Assembly (NCBI RefSeq): GCF_000247695.1
Contig: NW_004624781.1
Coordinates: 5,957,785-6,021,784 of the forward strand
DNA from: Heterocephalus glaber
Taxonomy: Eukaryota; Chordata; Mammalia; Rodentia; Bathyergidae
Direction of reading: 5' to 3'
Length of the DNA stretch: 64,000 nt
Part shown: in pieces, positions 1 to 10,939 of the stretch
How the letters are laid out: every line of letters begins with the position of its first letter
Position numbering within the stretch: the first letter of the stretch is position 1
Program-made: the position numbers and the translations under genes
Notes under the pieces: generated by a model
What the model was told of the DNA's origin: nothing
The model's database searches: none
The model's input: the letters and a program-made list of their open reading frames with translations, nothing else

Positions 1-950
1 CCCTCCCACACACACACATGTGTGTGTGGGTATCGAAGTTGACAGCCCTTGGAGGGCACAGGAGGAGCAGATCTGGCCGCTCCCAGGCTCCCTCTGCTGC
101 CCGCCCGACCCGGGGAAGGTCCTGCAGGGACGGGGGAGGGGACGGGTGTCTGCAGTCTGCAGGCCCTCGGGACAGCCCCGGCCGGGCCACGTTAGCTCCA
201 GGGTGTTGAGTGAAGGGTCTGTGACAACTGTCACAGTGCTGCCTTGGCCGGGCCCTTCGCGGGAGGGACAGTCTGTCCGTCTAGCCAGAGTCACAGTCCA
301 GCTGGGGCGCCGAGGCGATCGAAAGCCGGTGTGTGAACGATCAGATGCCGGGTCTGCGCCTGCCGCCTCCCGGGGCGCCCGGAACACCCGACCGAGCGCC
401 TTGAAATGGCTGTGTCCTGGAGCTGGCGCACGGCGCAGGGTCCTTAGAAGGCTCGGGACACGGGGACTCCGGACACCGCTCCAAGTGGCAGCGAAGAGAG
501 GGGTAAACTAAGGAGCCATGTCCGCCCCTCACCGCTTAGTGGGGCTCTCGGGGAGTCACAGAGCCTCCTGACCTGGGGCACCCCGCGCCCCGCCCTCTGC
601 CCTGCTCTGCCGGGAGCCGGCCGAGCCCTCAGGAGCACACACAGCGCCAGGCTGCAGGCCGGAGACTGGAGGCCGCGCTCGGCGTCCCGCGGATCGGATC
701 ACAGCAGCCCGGGAAGAATCGCGGCCCAAACATCCTGACCTCGGGGCTCCCGGGCAGAGAGCCCCCGGCACCCAGCTGCCGCGCTGGGCAGCACTGTGGA
801 CCTCTCCAGCCCGCAGGCAGAGCCGCTCGGGGATCTGGCAGTGTAGACGGAGCGGCTGAGACCCGGGAGTGAGGCAGGCTCGGGGCTGCAGAGAGCCGGG
901 CCGCAGGAGATTAGTGGGGCTGAGCTCCGCGTTTGGGGATTTTAATGGCT
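1..950. promoter_or_regulatory. CpG-rich block, possible CpG island or promoter
   Basis: CpG dinucleotides are frequent across this GC-rich stretch, unlike most of the window, and it contains no SINE or L1. A promoter or first exon could lie here. Open frames run through it on both strands, including one of about 163 codons on the plus strand from position 20, but none shows a domain, a convincing initiation context or splice pattern I recognise. GC-rich DNA has few stop codons, so these frames are weak evidence. No TATA box or clear transcription start is visible. Confidence 0.4.
9..28. repeat. (CA)/(TG) palindromic microsatellite
   Basis: A CA run passes directly into a TG run, making a perfect 20-bp palindrome with alternating purines and pyrimidines. 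It could form a hairpin or Z-DNA. Confidence 0.8.
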
Positions 951-1113
951 GTCGTGAGGTTAGGCAGAGAATTTGTAGTCTACACGCAGCTCTTCTGTAG
1001 GTGTGACATAATTTCCAAATTTAAAACGAAAACAAAGCATAAAACAAACTACAGGTAGCAACTTGCTGCTCCAGCGCTGGGAGAAGCCGGCGCCTGTCTT
1101 TGTTGGTGCGAGG

Positions 1114-1127
1114 CCGCCCTCTTCTGG
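1114..1127 (-). promoter_or_regulatory. CTCF-like motif
   Basis: The reverse complement reads CCAGAAGAGGGCGG and fits the CTCF core pattern CCASYAGRKGGCRS at 13 of 14 positions. Occupancy cannot be judged from sequence alone. Confidence 0.35.
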
Positions 1128-1394
1128 CGATGTAGACACAGTGCAGCACCTGGCCCCAGGTAGGGTCAGGACTACCGAGGTCACTGGAGCCACCCCAGGC
1201 CTCCGGCCGGGCCTCACAAATTCTGAACCCCTGGGGTTTCTTCCCACCCTTTCCACTTCAGACGTGACCCTCCTCAGAGCACTGAGTGCCAGTTACAGAG
1301 AGGCCGCTTGGCACTTACGGCTGGCAAGCAGGGAATCGCTCTTTCTCCAAAGCCCAGGGGCCTGGGCGGTGTAGGTTACTAAATGAATTGTTGA

Positions 1395-1598
1395 GCCAGT
1401 GTGGTGGTGCATACCTGTGATCCCAGCACTTGGTAGGCTGAGGCAGGAGGGTTGCATGCTCAAGCCCAACCTGGGCAACTAACTTGGTGACTTAGCAAAC
1501 CGTGACTGGAAATTATTTGTAAAAAGGGCTGGAGATGTGGTCCCGTGCAAAGGCCCTGGGGTTCAATCCCCAGTACTGCCAAAAAAAAAAAAAAAAAA
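1395..1598 (+). mobile_element. B1-dID dimeric SINE
   Basis: The left half is a 7SL/B1-type monomer with box-A-like 'ggtggtgcatacctgt' and 'cccagcacttgg'. The right half is tRNA-derived, with a box-B-like 'ggttcaatccccagtac'. It ends in an A-tail of about 18 and is flanked by the target-site duplication gaattgttga at 1385-1394 and 1599-1608. This fixes both boundaries and shows the dimer moved as one unit. Dimers of this type are known from several non-murid rodents. Confidence 0.9.
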
Positions 1599-1609
1599 GA
1601 ATTGTTGAA

Positions 1610-2560
1610 AAATATATTTAATATCATAGTTTCTCCCTCCCCCCAGGGAGACTCCAAGCCTATGAGCTCTGGTGGGGAGTAGAGGGGTCAGCGGCCCTTG
1701 TGTTTGGTCTGTCACTGGATTTGGTTTACTGGGGGTTTGTGGGTGAGGGACATGGGGGGGACCAGAGTGCCTCGAGGGCCCAAGAGGTCACCCACACCTG
1801 CAGGGAGCAGGGTGGGGTAAGTGCTGCGCCCTTAGGCAGACACTGAGTAATGTCCCCAGAGGGCACAGCTAGGAGGTGGCACTGCTGGGAGCCCCTAAGG
1901 TCACTGGGGCACACCCCTGAGGGGGACAGTTGGACCCCGCCCTCTCTGCTTCCTGGCTGGTGACGTCAGCGGCCTCAAGTGCCCCCTGCCCTAGGCACTG
2001 GGTTGAGATGTCGAGGCTGGAAGCTCCACAGCATGAGCCAGAGGGAGCCTTTCATCTTCATAGTCCATCCCTGAGCGTATTTTGTTAGGACAGCGGAAAG
2101 CTGCCTGGCACGGCTGGCAATGGGACAAGGGACAGGACAGGGCCTCGGCCAGCAGAGCAGAGCCCCTCGGCGGCCAGCCCTGCCCAGCAGGGAAGGAGGG
2201 GAAGGGCCGGCGGGCTCAACATCACCATGGCCTGCCAACTGCAGCCTGGGCACACGGCCGGCCTCCTGGCAGGGGCTTGGAGGCCGAGTTTCACTCTCTC
2301 CTCCTCCGTATTTGTAGATGGACATTCATGGTGCAAAGGCATCAGGGCTGGGAGAGTACAGCAAGCAGTGAGGAGCTCGTTGTGCCTCTGACACTGTGCG
2401 GGGTCAGCGCCTTGGTCCCACGAAGAGGGGATGACAGTAACCCCCATTGGCCGGATGGAGAAACGGAAGCTGTGTGTCAGGCCTGCCAGGTAGGTGGGGT
2501 CAGGGCTGGGTTTGTCCATGACCAACCCTAAAACATACAAGGCCCTTGCCCCCACCCACC
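1610..2560. other. No gene recognised
   Basis: GC-rich unique sequence. Overlapping frames at 2085-2555 on both strands lack a recognisable domain. A short MIR-like scrap may lie near 2440-2490. Nothing else can be supported. Confidence 0.5.
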
Positions 2561-2564
2561 CTGG

Positions 2565-2658
2565 ACTCTCACTATGTAATTCAGGCTGGCCTCGAACTCA
2601 CAGCGATCCTCCTGCCTCAGCCTCCCGGGTAACAGGCGTGCACTACCATGCCTGGCTG
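2565..2658 (-). mobile_element. B1 SINE fragment
   Basis: Antisense B1 landmarks are present in order: 'actatgtaattcaggctgg', 'cctcctgcctcagcctccc', then 'ggcgtgcactaccatgcc'. The tail half is missing. Confidence 0.85.
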
Positions 2659-2659
2659 A

Positions 2660-3350
2660 AGCTCCTGCTGTTCCCGTTTCTCACACAGCCTTGGACCAGG
2701 AGCCAGAGGAAGGGGCTGTAAAGGGGTGGGCTTTGGGGTCCCGACCTCTCCTGCATCCATGTAGCCCCAGGGGCATCTGGAGACAGAGACGGGCACACAG
2801 GTTGGGAAGAGGGTGTCCCTGAGGACTTCCGGGAGGAGGGACTGGCAGGAAGCTGGGGGGGACATACAAGTACCCTAGCACTGCCGTTCCACTAACAGGG
2901 AAGCGGCCCAGGTTTATTCTTGTGTGTGACGTTCACTGGGACGGGTTTTATTAACTCATTTCATTAGTTCAGTTTGTCCATCACTTCTCGCCGAGTGTCT
3001 GCCGGGTTGTCCTGTGGGGATGCTGAAAGCAATAAATATCACCCTCGATGATCTGATCCACAAGTTCATCTCCATGGGGGCAGAGAAGGGTGGGTACAAC
3101 GCCCTGTGGCAAGTACTAAGTTGGGGAGTTGCAAATAGCTCTGGGAGCACTGAAGCAGCAGCACAAGGACCTCCTCTTGAGACCAGTCAGGAAAGGAATT
3201 CAGAAAGTAGGTTCTCATTTAGACTAACGTGTAAATGACTAATGTTTTGAAAAAATCTGTTCCTTGGAGAGATGAGCCAGAGAATGTCTGCCTTGACTCC
3301 CAGGAGGCAGGATTGATTGAGAAGTTTTGATAAGCAAAAGGGAATCGGGT
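2660..3350. other. No gene recognised
   Basis: Unique sequence with no repeat, exon or RNA gene that I can support. Confidence 0.4.
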
Positions 3351-3354
3351 TAGA

Positions 3355-3585
3355 GCTGTAGTTAGAAGCATGACTTGAACATCAGAATATCCGGACTTGA
3401 GTCTCAACTCTATAGTGTACGTATAAGCCGTTTGATTTGGGCCAAGGACTTGGCTTCTCTGCACTTGCCTCCCTCCCTGGGAAATGAAAATAAACAGAGA
3501 ATTCATCTCATAAAGCTTTGGGGAAGATAGAGAATTCAAATAGGGTACCCCGCCTGTAAGCAGTGCTCAGTAAATGTTAAAGGAA
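3355..3585 (+). mobile_element. MIR SINE, sense
   Basis: Matches the general MIR layout: a stretch before 'gacttgagtctcaactctatag', then the pyrimidine-rich 'ggcttctctgcacttgcc' segment, 'ggaaatgaaaataaa', and a terminal 'cagtgctcagtaaatgtt'. Heavily diverged, as expected for an ancient mammalian element. Confidence 0.7.
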
Positions 3586-3731
3586 AAGCCAAGTGTGTTA
3601 GGAGGAGGAGAGGGGAGGAAGAGCAGGAGACAGGGTAGGGGCCTCAAAAGTGAGGCGGGGAAGACGAGAGAGAAGAATTAAGAGTGAGAGCGAGTGTTGC
3701 ACTTCCAAACACGTTTAGATAAGTGTGGTTT

Positions 3732-3820
3732 GGGGGGTTTTTTTTGGTACCGGGGCTCGAACTTGGGTCCTTGCACTTGCGAGGCAGGCAACGGAACCAC
3801 TGGGCTAAATCCCTGGGGCA
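3732..3820 (-). mobile_element. ID-like tRNA SINE
   Basis: Antisense copy: T-tract, then 'ggtaccggggctcgaacttgg' (shared by the family), 'aggcaggcaacggaaccact' and 'gggctaaatccct'. Short direct repeats (gtgtggtt) lie on both sides. It sits directly upstream of an antisense B1. Confidence 0.85.
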
Positions 3821-3833
3821 TGGTGTGGTTCTT

Positions 3834-3939
3834 CTTGAGACAGGGTCTGGCTATGTAGTCCAGGCTGTGATTTCATGGCAATCCTCCTGCCTCAGCCTCC
3901 TGAGTGCTGGGATTACAGGCGAGCACCACCATGCCCAGC
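3834..3939 (-). mobile_element. B1 SINE
   Basis: Near-complete antisense B1 from 'gagacagggtctggctat' to 'gagcaccaccatgcccag'. It lacks the internal 29-bp duplication seen in some other copies in the window. Confidence 0.9.
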
Positions 3940-3954
3940 ATGATATGTGTGTTT

Positions 3955-4085
3955 TCTCACGTGATCCTCTTCACGACCCTCCATCTTTGTTTCCAGGCTG
4001 TGTTGAGCCTATACATGGAGGGGAAACTGAGGCCAGAGGGGAAGTGATTCCCTGGGGCCTCAAGTGGCGGTGTCCAGACTCCCGG
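3955..4085 (-). mobile_element. MIR-like fragment
   Basis: Contains 'ggggaaactgaggccagagg' and flanking sequence resembling the antisense MIR core. It may be the remainder of an element split by the SINE pair upstream. Confidence 0.4.
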
Positions 4086-4319
4086 GGATCTTCAGAACCG
4101 CCTGGGCTTCCTCATGTGCCCCTGTGCTGCGGCGCTCAGCCATGCGGGTGGGCCCAGGGCTCCTGAGGGCCTTGTCCTAGGGTGGTGATGAGAGGCGACA
4201 CCCCGCCTCCTGTCCCCCTGCTGTTCCCCAACACCATCCTGGCGGCTGGTGACAGCAGGTGATGATGACTTGGAACCAGAAGCCGTGTTGGGGTTTGACC
4301 TGAATTTTCTTCCTTCTCT

Positions 4320-4450
4320 GACCCTCTCCATCTTATGGCGTGGGGATCTCGGGCTCAGAGAGGTTGAGTGACTTCCTGAAGCCACACAGGACCGCCCGGT
4401 CTCCCTCGACTGCAGAGCCCTCCTCTTTCCTGTCCATAGCTCGTTCCCCA
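4320..4450 (-). mobile_element. MIR-like fragment
   Basis: 'ctcagagaggttgagtgact' followed by 'gaagccacacagg' matches the antisense MIR core. Confidence 0.55.
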
Positions 4451-4540
4451 CTGGAGTCCCGGAGGAGGCGGCGCGGTTAGCGGCCAGACACTGGGAAGAT
4501 ACCGGGTTAAACAGTGACCTCTGCATTAAGACTCGTCACC

Positions 4541-4596
4541 TGGGGGCAGTGGCGCACACCTGGCGGCCTAGCTACTGGGGAGGCTGAGGCAGGGGG
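4541..4596 (+). mobile_element. B1 fragment
   Basis: 5' part of a B1: 'gggggcagtggcgcacacct' to 'ggggaggctgaggcaggggg'. The rest is missing. Confidence 0.7.
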
Positions 4597-4964
4597 CTCT
4601 GCACCCACCAACACCTGATGGCCCCACCTCCCAGCGCCATCATTTTGGAGGTGTGGATCTCAACACAGGAATTGGGCTGCGGGCACCCAGATGGTCAGGG
4701 CACCCAGATCCCGTGCTTTGTGCAGCCCGTCCCTGGCTCCTCTCTGTCCAGGAGGTGACAGCAAGGTGGTCTCCTCCACCCCCCTATTATCGGCCCCGGA
4801 CTCAGCCTGGCCCTCTTCACCCAAGTCCTGAGTCCAGGGAGAGACTCCGGATCACTCCACTGTGTCCTTCAGGGGGACAGGTGGGACTCCTGTAGGACAT
4901 CAGGCAAGGGACAGATTAGAGAGATACCCCAAGATGCCCCTACCTCAACTCAGGGTCTTGTCCT

Positions 4965-5217
4965 TTTTTGGTTTTTTCTGAGACAGGGTTTTGGGCTGAG
5001 GATTTAGCTCAGTGGTTTCAGCACCTGCCGAACAAGCGCAAGGTCCCAAGTTCGATCCCCAGTACCAAAAACAAACAAACAGAGACAGGGTTTCTCTATG
5101 TAGTTCAGGCTGGCGTTGAATTCACTATGGAGCCCAGGGTGGCCTGGAACTCATGATGATCCTCCTGCCTCAGCCTCCTGAGTGCTGGCATTACAGGCGT
5201 GCAACACTATGCCCAGT
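4965..5217 (-). mobile_element. B1 SINE interrupted by an ID element
   Basis: Antisense B1 beginning with 'gagacagggtttt' and resuming at 5082 with the same motif, through two 'aggctggc/agggtggcctggaact' units (the internal duplication) to 'ggcgtgcaacactatgccc'. The interruption is the ID element at 4993-5081, so the B1 is the older insertion. Confidence 0.85.
4993..5081 (+). mobile_element. ID-like tRNA SINE nested in B1
   Basis: Sense copy 'gggctgaggatttagctcag' to 'gttcgatccccagtacc' plus A-rich tail. The target-site duplication gagacagggttt (4980-4991 and 5082-5093) is made of the host B1 sequence, which proves the nesting order. Confidence 0.93.
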
Positions 5218-5295
5218 TAGGGTGCTGTCTTACAACAGGGTCAGTAGGCTGTGCTGCTGTTTTTGTAAATAAAGTTTTATAAGAACACAGCTGTG

Positions 5296-5386
5296 GGCCC
5301 AGGATTTAGCTCAGTGGTTCCGGCGCCTGCTGCGCATGAGCAAGGTCCCGAGTTCCATCCCCCGGTACAAAAAAAAAAAAGAAAGA
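5296..5386 (+). mobile_element. ID-like tRNA SINE
   Basis: 'gatttagctcagtggttccg' body with CCA-like 'ggtac' and an A-tail. The 15-bp duplication is aagaacacagctgtg at 5281-5295 and aagaatacagctgtg at 5387-5401, with one change. Confidence 0.95.
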
Positions 5387-5479
5387 AAGAATACAGCTGT
5401 GCTCATTCACATACGTGTTACCAACAGCTGCTAAAATAGAGTTGCAGAGTCGCTGGAGGCCACATGGTCATTCTCCAGC

Positions 5480-6255
5480 CCTTTACGGACCATGCTGGCC
5501 ACCCCCTCTGTCTCAGAGGCCGTAGGCAACGTAAGGGACAGGGGTGGGGTCCGGATCTGCACCGAGGTCGTGGCTCAGGGGCCGCATGAACGGCTGGACA
5601 GGTCACAAAGGCGGGCGGGTGCCACTGCCACCTCTGACTGCTTGGGATGGGAGTGGCGCAGAGGGACGCTGGGGACAGTGCAGTCCCCTCCGCCAGCCCC
5701 ATGTGCCCTCCACCGCGGGCGGGGAGCAGGTGGCGGCTTCGGTCGGGCTCCCAGCCAGGTCGCCACCGTCCAGATACCCGCTCCTCCTCAGACGCCTCTG
5801 AAGGCAGCTTTTGCTTGCGAAGGAGGCGCAGATGCTCCTGGGGTTTCCCTCCTTGGGACCCAGGAGCGGGAGGGACACTGGGGACACCGTGGGGGGGGGG
5901 CGAAGACTCCGTCGTCCTGTCAAGGGACAGCCATGTGGGGCCGTGGCGGCCGGGTCTCCACACTCGGGGAAGGGGCCCCTGGCAGCCCCGGTATCAGAGG
6001 AGGAAGCAGAGCGGGGCCCCAAGCCGCAGCGCCTGCCGGGTACCCACCCCGCCCTGCTCAGGCTCTGCCGGGGCCGGGTCCTTCTCGGCACCGCCCTGGC
6101 ACCTCCGCCGGCCAGCCCGCTGCACCTCTGTCTCCTCCTGCGTCTCAGCCTGTGTGCGACAGCTCCACCTGCCTGCTCCTCTGTGCCTCTCCCTCAGCCC
6201 CAGCCCCTCCGTCTCCTTCTCTGTGCCAAACCCACCCGGGGGCCACCTGACTCTT
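5480..6255. promoter_or_regulatory. GC-rich, CpG-containing block
   Basis: This GC-rich stretch keeps many CpGs and is free of SINEs. Several long frames overlap here (252 codons at 5492-6250 plus, 206 at 5647-6267 plus, 181 at 5418-5963 minus). Frames open in several registers at once point to base composition and not coding. No domain is recognisable. A weak CpG island is the best reading. Confidence 0.3.
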
Positions 6256-6418
6256 TCCTCTAACTGATGTTTCTCCCTCTCCCCTCTATTTAGTGCCTAT
6301 TTCTATAGAGTTTTTAGGATGATGGTTTTCAAATTGAGCATCATGAAGTGTGGTAGTCATGAAGTTAGTCAGTACTAGGCTGTGATAATTAGAAAAGAGA
6401 CAGAGAGAACAGAATAGG

Positions 6419-6528
6419 GGTAGGCGTGGTGGCGCACACCTGTAATCCCAGCACTCAGGAGGCTGAGGCAGGAGGATCACCATGAGTTCAAGGCCAGCCT
6501 GGGCTACATAGTGAGACCCTGTCTCAAA
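6419..6528 (+). mobile_element. B1 SINE
   Basis: Complete B1-type monomer: 'ggcgtggtggcgcacacctg' through 'cagcctgggctacatagtga' to 'gaccctgtctc' and tail. No internal duplication. It is one of the best-preserved B1 copies here. Confidence 0.93.
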
Positions 6529-6582
6529 AAACAGAGAGAGAGGGAGAGGGAGGGAGGGAGGGAGAGAGAGAGAGAGAGAGAG
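6529..6582 (+). repeat. (GA)n/(GGGA)n purine tract
   Basis: All-purine tract that grew from the A-tail of the preceding B1, a common origin for microsatellites. Confidence 0.85.
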
Positions 6583-6599
6583 CAGATCAGAGTGTGCTG

Positions 6600-8980
6600 C
6601 ACATAACTGTCTTGTGAATTAATTTCACTACATAAATATGTGTGCTGAGCTCTACTGTAAAACGCTTCCACTATGAGATTTGACTAATACGTTTAAAAAC
6701 CACTAATTGACAATGCTTTGGTTACAAGTAAGATAAAAGTCTGACCCCTCAGGCCTAACCCCAGAAGGAATGTCTTATCTCCACCAAGAGGAGTCCAGGG
6801 TCAGCCTTAACCAGCTCCCAGACACAACCATTGGGGACTTAGCTTCTTTCCTTCCCCTTTTGCCCTCAACCCTCTCAGTGAGCAAGCTCACTATCCTAAT
6901 GGTCACAAAGTGGCTGCTGGGGCTCCATCAACCCTGGCAGGTCCACTCCCTTTCATGTCTTCTTAGACGTCAGAACACATATTGCACATCTCATCAGCCA
7001 GGACAGGCTCCAATGCTCATCTTTTAACCAATCACTGACAAGGGAGGCGGGAGGACCCTGTGACTGACCACACTAATCACAATAATCCTAATGGACCCTC
7101 TTCCTTCCATGTGTAGATGCCCAGAGTAGAGGACACCAGCAGGCCAGGAAAAGCCTGCCTGGCTCCCACCAGCATCTGACACAGCCTCTCAGTGTCCCTC
7201 TGCCTGGGTCCTCCCAGGGGGAAGACGGGGGCTTTGGTGACCCTGTTCTGAGCAGTCCCTGCTCCCCGGGAGGCTGGCCTAGCCATGAGGTCTGCCACGT
7301 GAGAGTCACCACCACTGGGACACAGCCTGGCCTAGGGTAGCCCCGCTCCCAGAGGGTCCCCGAGTCTGCTCCAGTGGCAATCCTCTTGGTGAGGTGACAT
7401 GATCCAGGCATAGCACCCATTATGTGTCTGTCCTGCATTGTCAGGCCCTGTGGACTCATCTGAAAAAGAACCATCCTCACCTACGTGCAGACAACACAGT
7501 GGAGAGGCTTTGTGATTTACCAGCCCATGTGGAGCACCCCGGGGTTTCCCAGGGGGTCTGGTCAGGGTCTCCTAGGAAGGCCCTGAGAGGTGGGGTAAGG
7601 GCATTGAAGTTGGACGGAGCATAATGAAGAATTTGGCAGCCTCTGTGCCTTGTTCCTGGGAGGTCAATTCTAAAATTTCCCAAGTAACCTGAGTGTCAGT
7701 GTCATTCACGGTGCCCCCTCAGCCCCAGCTGAGAGTTTATGCCAGCAAGTCTTTCTTGTGGCCCCTCTGGAGTCTAAGAATGAGACATCTTGGGAAGGAC
7801 TGGCCAAGTCACATACATGGAGCGAGTGACGAGAGAGTCAGGGACTTGAGTTGAGTGACATCAGGCTGACCTGGGGGTGGGGGTCCAGTCAGGTGGCCCA
7901 TGCTTGTCACACTCACGTGTGAAGCCCAGCGACCGACTGAGTCACACTTCGGTGCTGAGTGGGAAAGTGTTCCTGAGCCCCGGGAGCCCCCAAACCTGCT
8001 CGTGTCTGTCCCCGTGGCTGGCTTTGATTTGTCACTGTGATAAAGCTGCAGTGGCCAGAGAGGCACACACTGCGTGACTCCGTTCATGCAAGGGACAAAA
8101 AGGAGGACGGGGTGGCCTGGGGCTGGGGTGGGAGCGCTGTCCTGGGCCAAGTGTCTCTGGGAAGGTGCGCTGGTAACGATGTGAGCGTGCTTAACGCCAC
8201 TCACCTGCGCACTGAAAAGGGCTCAGATGGTCAATTTCACGTGGATTTTACTCCAGTTGTTGAAAAATACGCCATCATCCATCCAGCGCGCTGCTGAGTT
8301 CTGCGAGTCTTCCCAGCCAGTCCTCTCCCTGGGGTGATCCTGGGGACTCCTGAACCCCGAGCCAGCTGGTCAGAGCACGGGGGGCCCTGGAAACCCTGGA
8401 GCTTGTCCCCAACGCCTGCAGTGGGGCAGCTTTGACTGGGACTCAACCTGGGAAGTCTGGCCAGACTCGGGGTGGGCGGGGCAGAGGAGGGAGAAAGGGC
8501 CTCTGGCTTCGGGGCCCTGAGTATCTGTGACGCCTGCACGGAGACCCTCAGAATCCCCGCCCCTCATTCTGTGCCCACTTTTGGGCTGTGGGGCTCCCTC
8601 CCTCTGGTGCTCTCTAGGGTGTGTTGTGCATACGTGCCTGCGTACGTGTGTGCGTTGTCTCCCCATTGGCGCCCTGAGCGCCTCGAGACCTGAAAGTTGA
8701 TTTTCTGCTACTGTGTTACTTCCCAGCACCAGAGGGTTTCTTAGTAATGATCGGACAGCTTCTCGATGTCTGCAGTGGGAGGGTCTGGAGCGGTGGTTGG
8801 AGAAGCCCTGCACCACACACAGGAGTAGGAGGACAGCCGTGGAGCTGTCACACAGCCCACCCACCAACCAGCGAGACAAAACCCTGGCCACGCCTGCACC
8901 CCAAGGCGCGGTGACCCTCGGCCCTCCTTCCAGGGCCACTAGGCAGGCTCAGACCCCCGGGGGGTGACCTCGCTGCCCCG
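6600..8980. other. No gene recognised
   Basis: Mixed-composition unique sequence. Parts of 6710-7080 may be an old LTR or DNA repeat, but I cannot place it. The frames at 7088-7480 and 8370-8939 on the minus strand have no recognised domain. Confidence 0.4.
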
Positions 8981-8984
8981 GGGA

Positions 8985-9260
8985 TGGGACTGTTTAATTA
9001 GAGCACCTTGGCTTGGAAACACTCACCCATTTATGGGGAAAAAGCGACAGGCTGTTAAGGACATGCCATAAGTTTTACAGTTATTGGATTTTTCAACTTG
9101 TTTACAAAAGCAATATTGTTAAATGGCCAACGGCTAGGCCCAGTTGTTTTTCCTCCTGTGCCTTCTGAAGACAGGAAAGCATATTATCTCCCCCAGCCAG
9201 CTCCCCGGAGGTGTGTGGAGCGGCTTTCCATTTCGCTATCTGTTTAATTATCCATTCAGC
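8985..9260. promoter_or_regulatory. Putative conserved noncoding element
   Basis: AT-richer than its flanks and free of recognised repeats. It carries homeodomain-type cores (two 'tgtttaatta' copies at the two ends) and a polypyrimidine-poor, non-repetitive texture typical of conserved noncoding DNA. No coding frame fits. Conservation itself cannot be seen from one sequence. Confidence 0.35.
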
Positions 9261-9496
9261 CGGGGGGGCTTACGAGAAAGCTCACTGCCAGATCTGCTCT
9301 GGAGTGCGGTGGAGAGCTCCCTCCCTCTCCTCAGCCCCCTGCTCAGCCCCCACCTGCAGCCTCCCTCTAAGAAAAGCCCCCCCAACTGGCCCCTTGTAAC
9401 AATGCACCCAAAAGGGGCTGCAGGTGACCCTGAACTTGACGGAACACCTCTGTGGCATAGGCTCTTCCTTGTGCACAAAAACATTGCTTTACAAGA

Positions 9497-9600
9497 GTGG
9501 TTTCCAATCCAGGTTGCCTGGCACCAGGACACCCTGGGGAGGTTTTAAAAATAAACCTTGCTCGGCTGTACCCTTCCAGGTTGTGACTGAGAGGGTCTAC
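9497..9600 (+). mobile_element. MER5-like hAT fragment
   Basis: 'gagtggtttccaatccagg', 'caccaggacaccctggggag' and 'ttttaaaaataaa' follow the order of the MER5A-type nonautonomous hAT-Charlie element. Diverged, and no 8-bp target duplication was found. Confidence 0.5.
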
Positions 9601-10120
9601 CTTCCTTTGCCCTGGGGTTCTCCAGGCTTTCCTGGGGGAGGGCGTGGCTGGAAACCAGGCCCCACCCTCTGCTCTTAGTGCCAGCACCAAGTGGGCGATA
9701 TGCACCTACTCGGCTGGTTGAGCTTATCCAGCGTACCCTGGTGGGAAGTCATCCCATGGTAACGTCCAGGTGGCCGGCCCCAGCATCATCCTGCAGCCAA
9801 AACACTGGGAAGTGCATGGGAGCAGATAGATGTGAGGATCCTGGGAACGGCCTTCCTGGGGCACAGGTGCAGAGCCCCACCTTTCCCTGGGAAAGTGCAG
9901 CAGATGACGGTGACCTTGACAGCTGCTGCTGGTTTGGCTGAGTGGCGCAGAAGGAAGGGTGGAGGCCAAGAGCTCACAGTGGGACACCTGTTCCTGCCCA
10001 CCCTAACTTGTTGCCAGAGGAGGTGGCCACACATTCACTTCCTGCATTCCCTTTCCTGCCCACCCCCCCTTTGTAGTAGTTGAGTGAAGACAGTAGTGGC
10101 CGTAATGATCGCACTAAGGC

Positions 10121-10505
10121 TGTATTAGTTTTCTACCACTGTGACAAACAGCCAAGATAAATCAATTTAAAAAGAGAAAAGGTGTATTTTGCCTCACAGT
10201 TGCTGTCTGTGGTTGCTTGGCCTTGATGCTCTGAGTCTGAAGTGAGACAGAATGTCATGCAGGGGCCTGTGGCAGCCGAAACAGCTTGCTTTGTAGCAGC
10301 CAAGATCTGTAAGAGAAAGACAGGAAGTGGCAGGGTCCCAATATCCCCTTCCAGGTCATGCCCCCCCCCCGCTGTGACCTCACTTCCGTTTCCCAGGCCC
10401 CACCTCTGAAAGTCTCTCACACCTCCCCTTAGTACAACAAGCTGGGGAACAAGCCTTCATTACACAGGCCTTGGGGGACACCTGAGACCCAAACAATGAT
10501 GAAAA
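10121..10505 (-). mobile_element. ERVL-MaLR-like LTR
   Basis: Antisense LTR: 'tgtattagttttctaccact' at one end, then 'gtgacctcacttccgtttcc', 'aggccccacctctgaaagt', and 'ttgggggacacctgagaccc'. This is the order found in MaLR-class LTRs. It is a solo LTR without internal region, and its first 150 bp or so form part of the large inverted repeat. Confidence 0.65.
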
Positions 10506-10770
10506 TTAGGCACTCTACAGCACTTTGCAGTCTTGAACACACATGTGCATCCATTATCTTGCTCCTTCCTTACCATGTCTCTGAGATGTAAGCAATGAGC
10601 TATCACACGGGCAATGGCCTTAGCTGTAATGATGTTCTGCTTTGCCACAGGTCCAGGCCACCAAGGCCAAGCAACAACAGTGTGCAACTGTGAGCCAAGA
10701 TAAATCTTTCCTTTTTTAAAGTTGATTTATCTTGGGTGTTTGTCACAGGAGTGGAAAACTAACGCAGCCT
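10506..10770 (+). mobile_element. ERVL-MaLR-like LTR 3' part, opposite orientation
   Basis: Sense 3' half of the same LTR type: 'gatgttctgctttgccacag', 'gtgagccaagataaatcttt', 'ggtgtttgtcacaggagtgg'. It faces the copy at 10121-10505 tail to tail and is part of the inverted duplication. Confidence 0.6.
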
Positions 10771-10939
10771 TAGTGTGATCATTACGGCCATTACTGTCCT
10801 CATTCCAACTACTGCAGAGGAGAGGGATGGGGAAGTGAATGCAGGATGTAAATGCATGGTCACCTCCTCTGGTGACAAGCTAGGGTGGCCAGGAGCAGGG
10901 CTCTCACCTTGAGCTCTCTGGCTCCACTCTCCCCACTGC

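Larger units (their letters stand above)
9957..10928. repeat. Large imperfect inverted repeat
   Basis: The left arm (about 9957-10275) and right arm (about 10608-10928) are reverse complements with scattered mismatches and small gaps. Matching blocks include 'gtggccgtaatgatc' against its complement at 10774-10793, 'gacaaac.cccaagataaatcaa', and 'ccaccctaacttgttgccag'. Each arm contains the terminus of a MaLR-like LTR plus about 160 bp of flanking non-LTR DNA, so two independent LTR insertions in opposite directions do not explain it. An inverted duplication or fold-back event does. Confidence 0.85.

Noticed and set aside
4993..5072. tRNA-like sequences with box A and box B (here and at about 20 other sites)
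   Set aside because: They are SINEs: each has an A-tail and target duplication, and the tRNA fold is degraded. Not functional tRNA genes.
5492..6250. 252-codon open frame, the longest plus-strand frame in the first 10 kb
   Set aside because: Three plus and several minus frames are open over the same GC-rich stretch. The product is low-complexity with no domain or splice structure.
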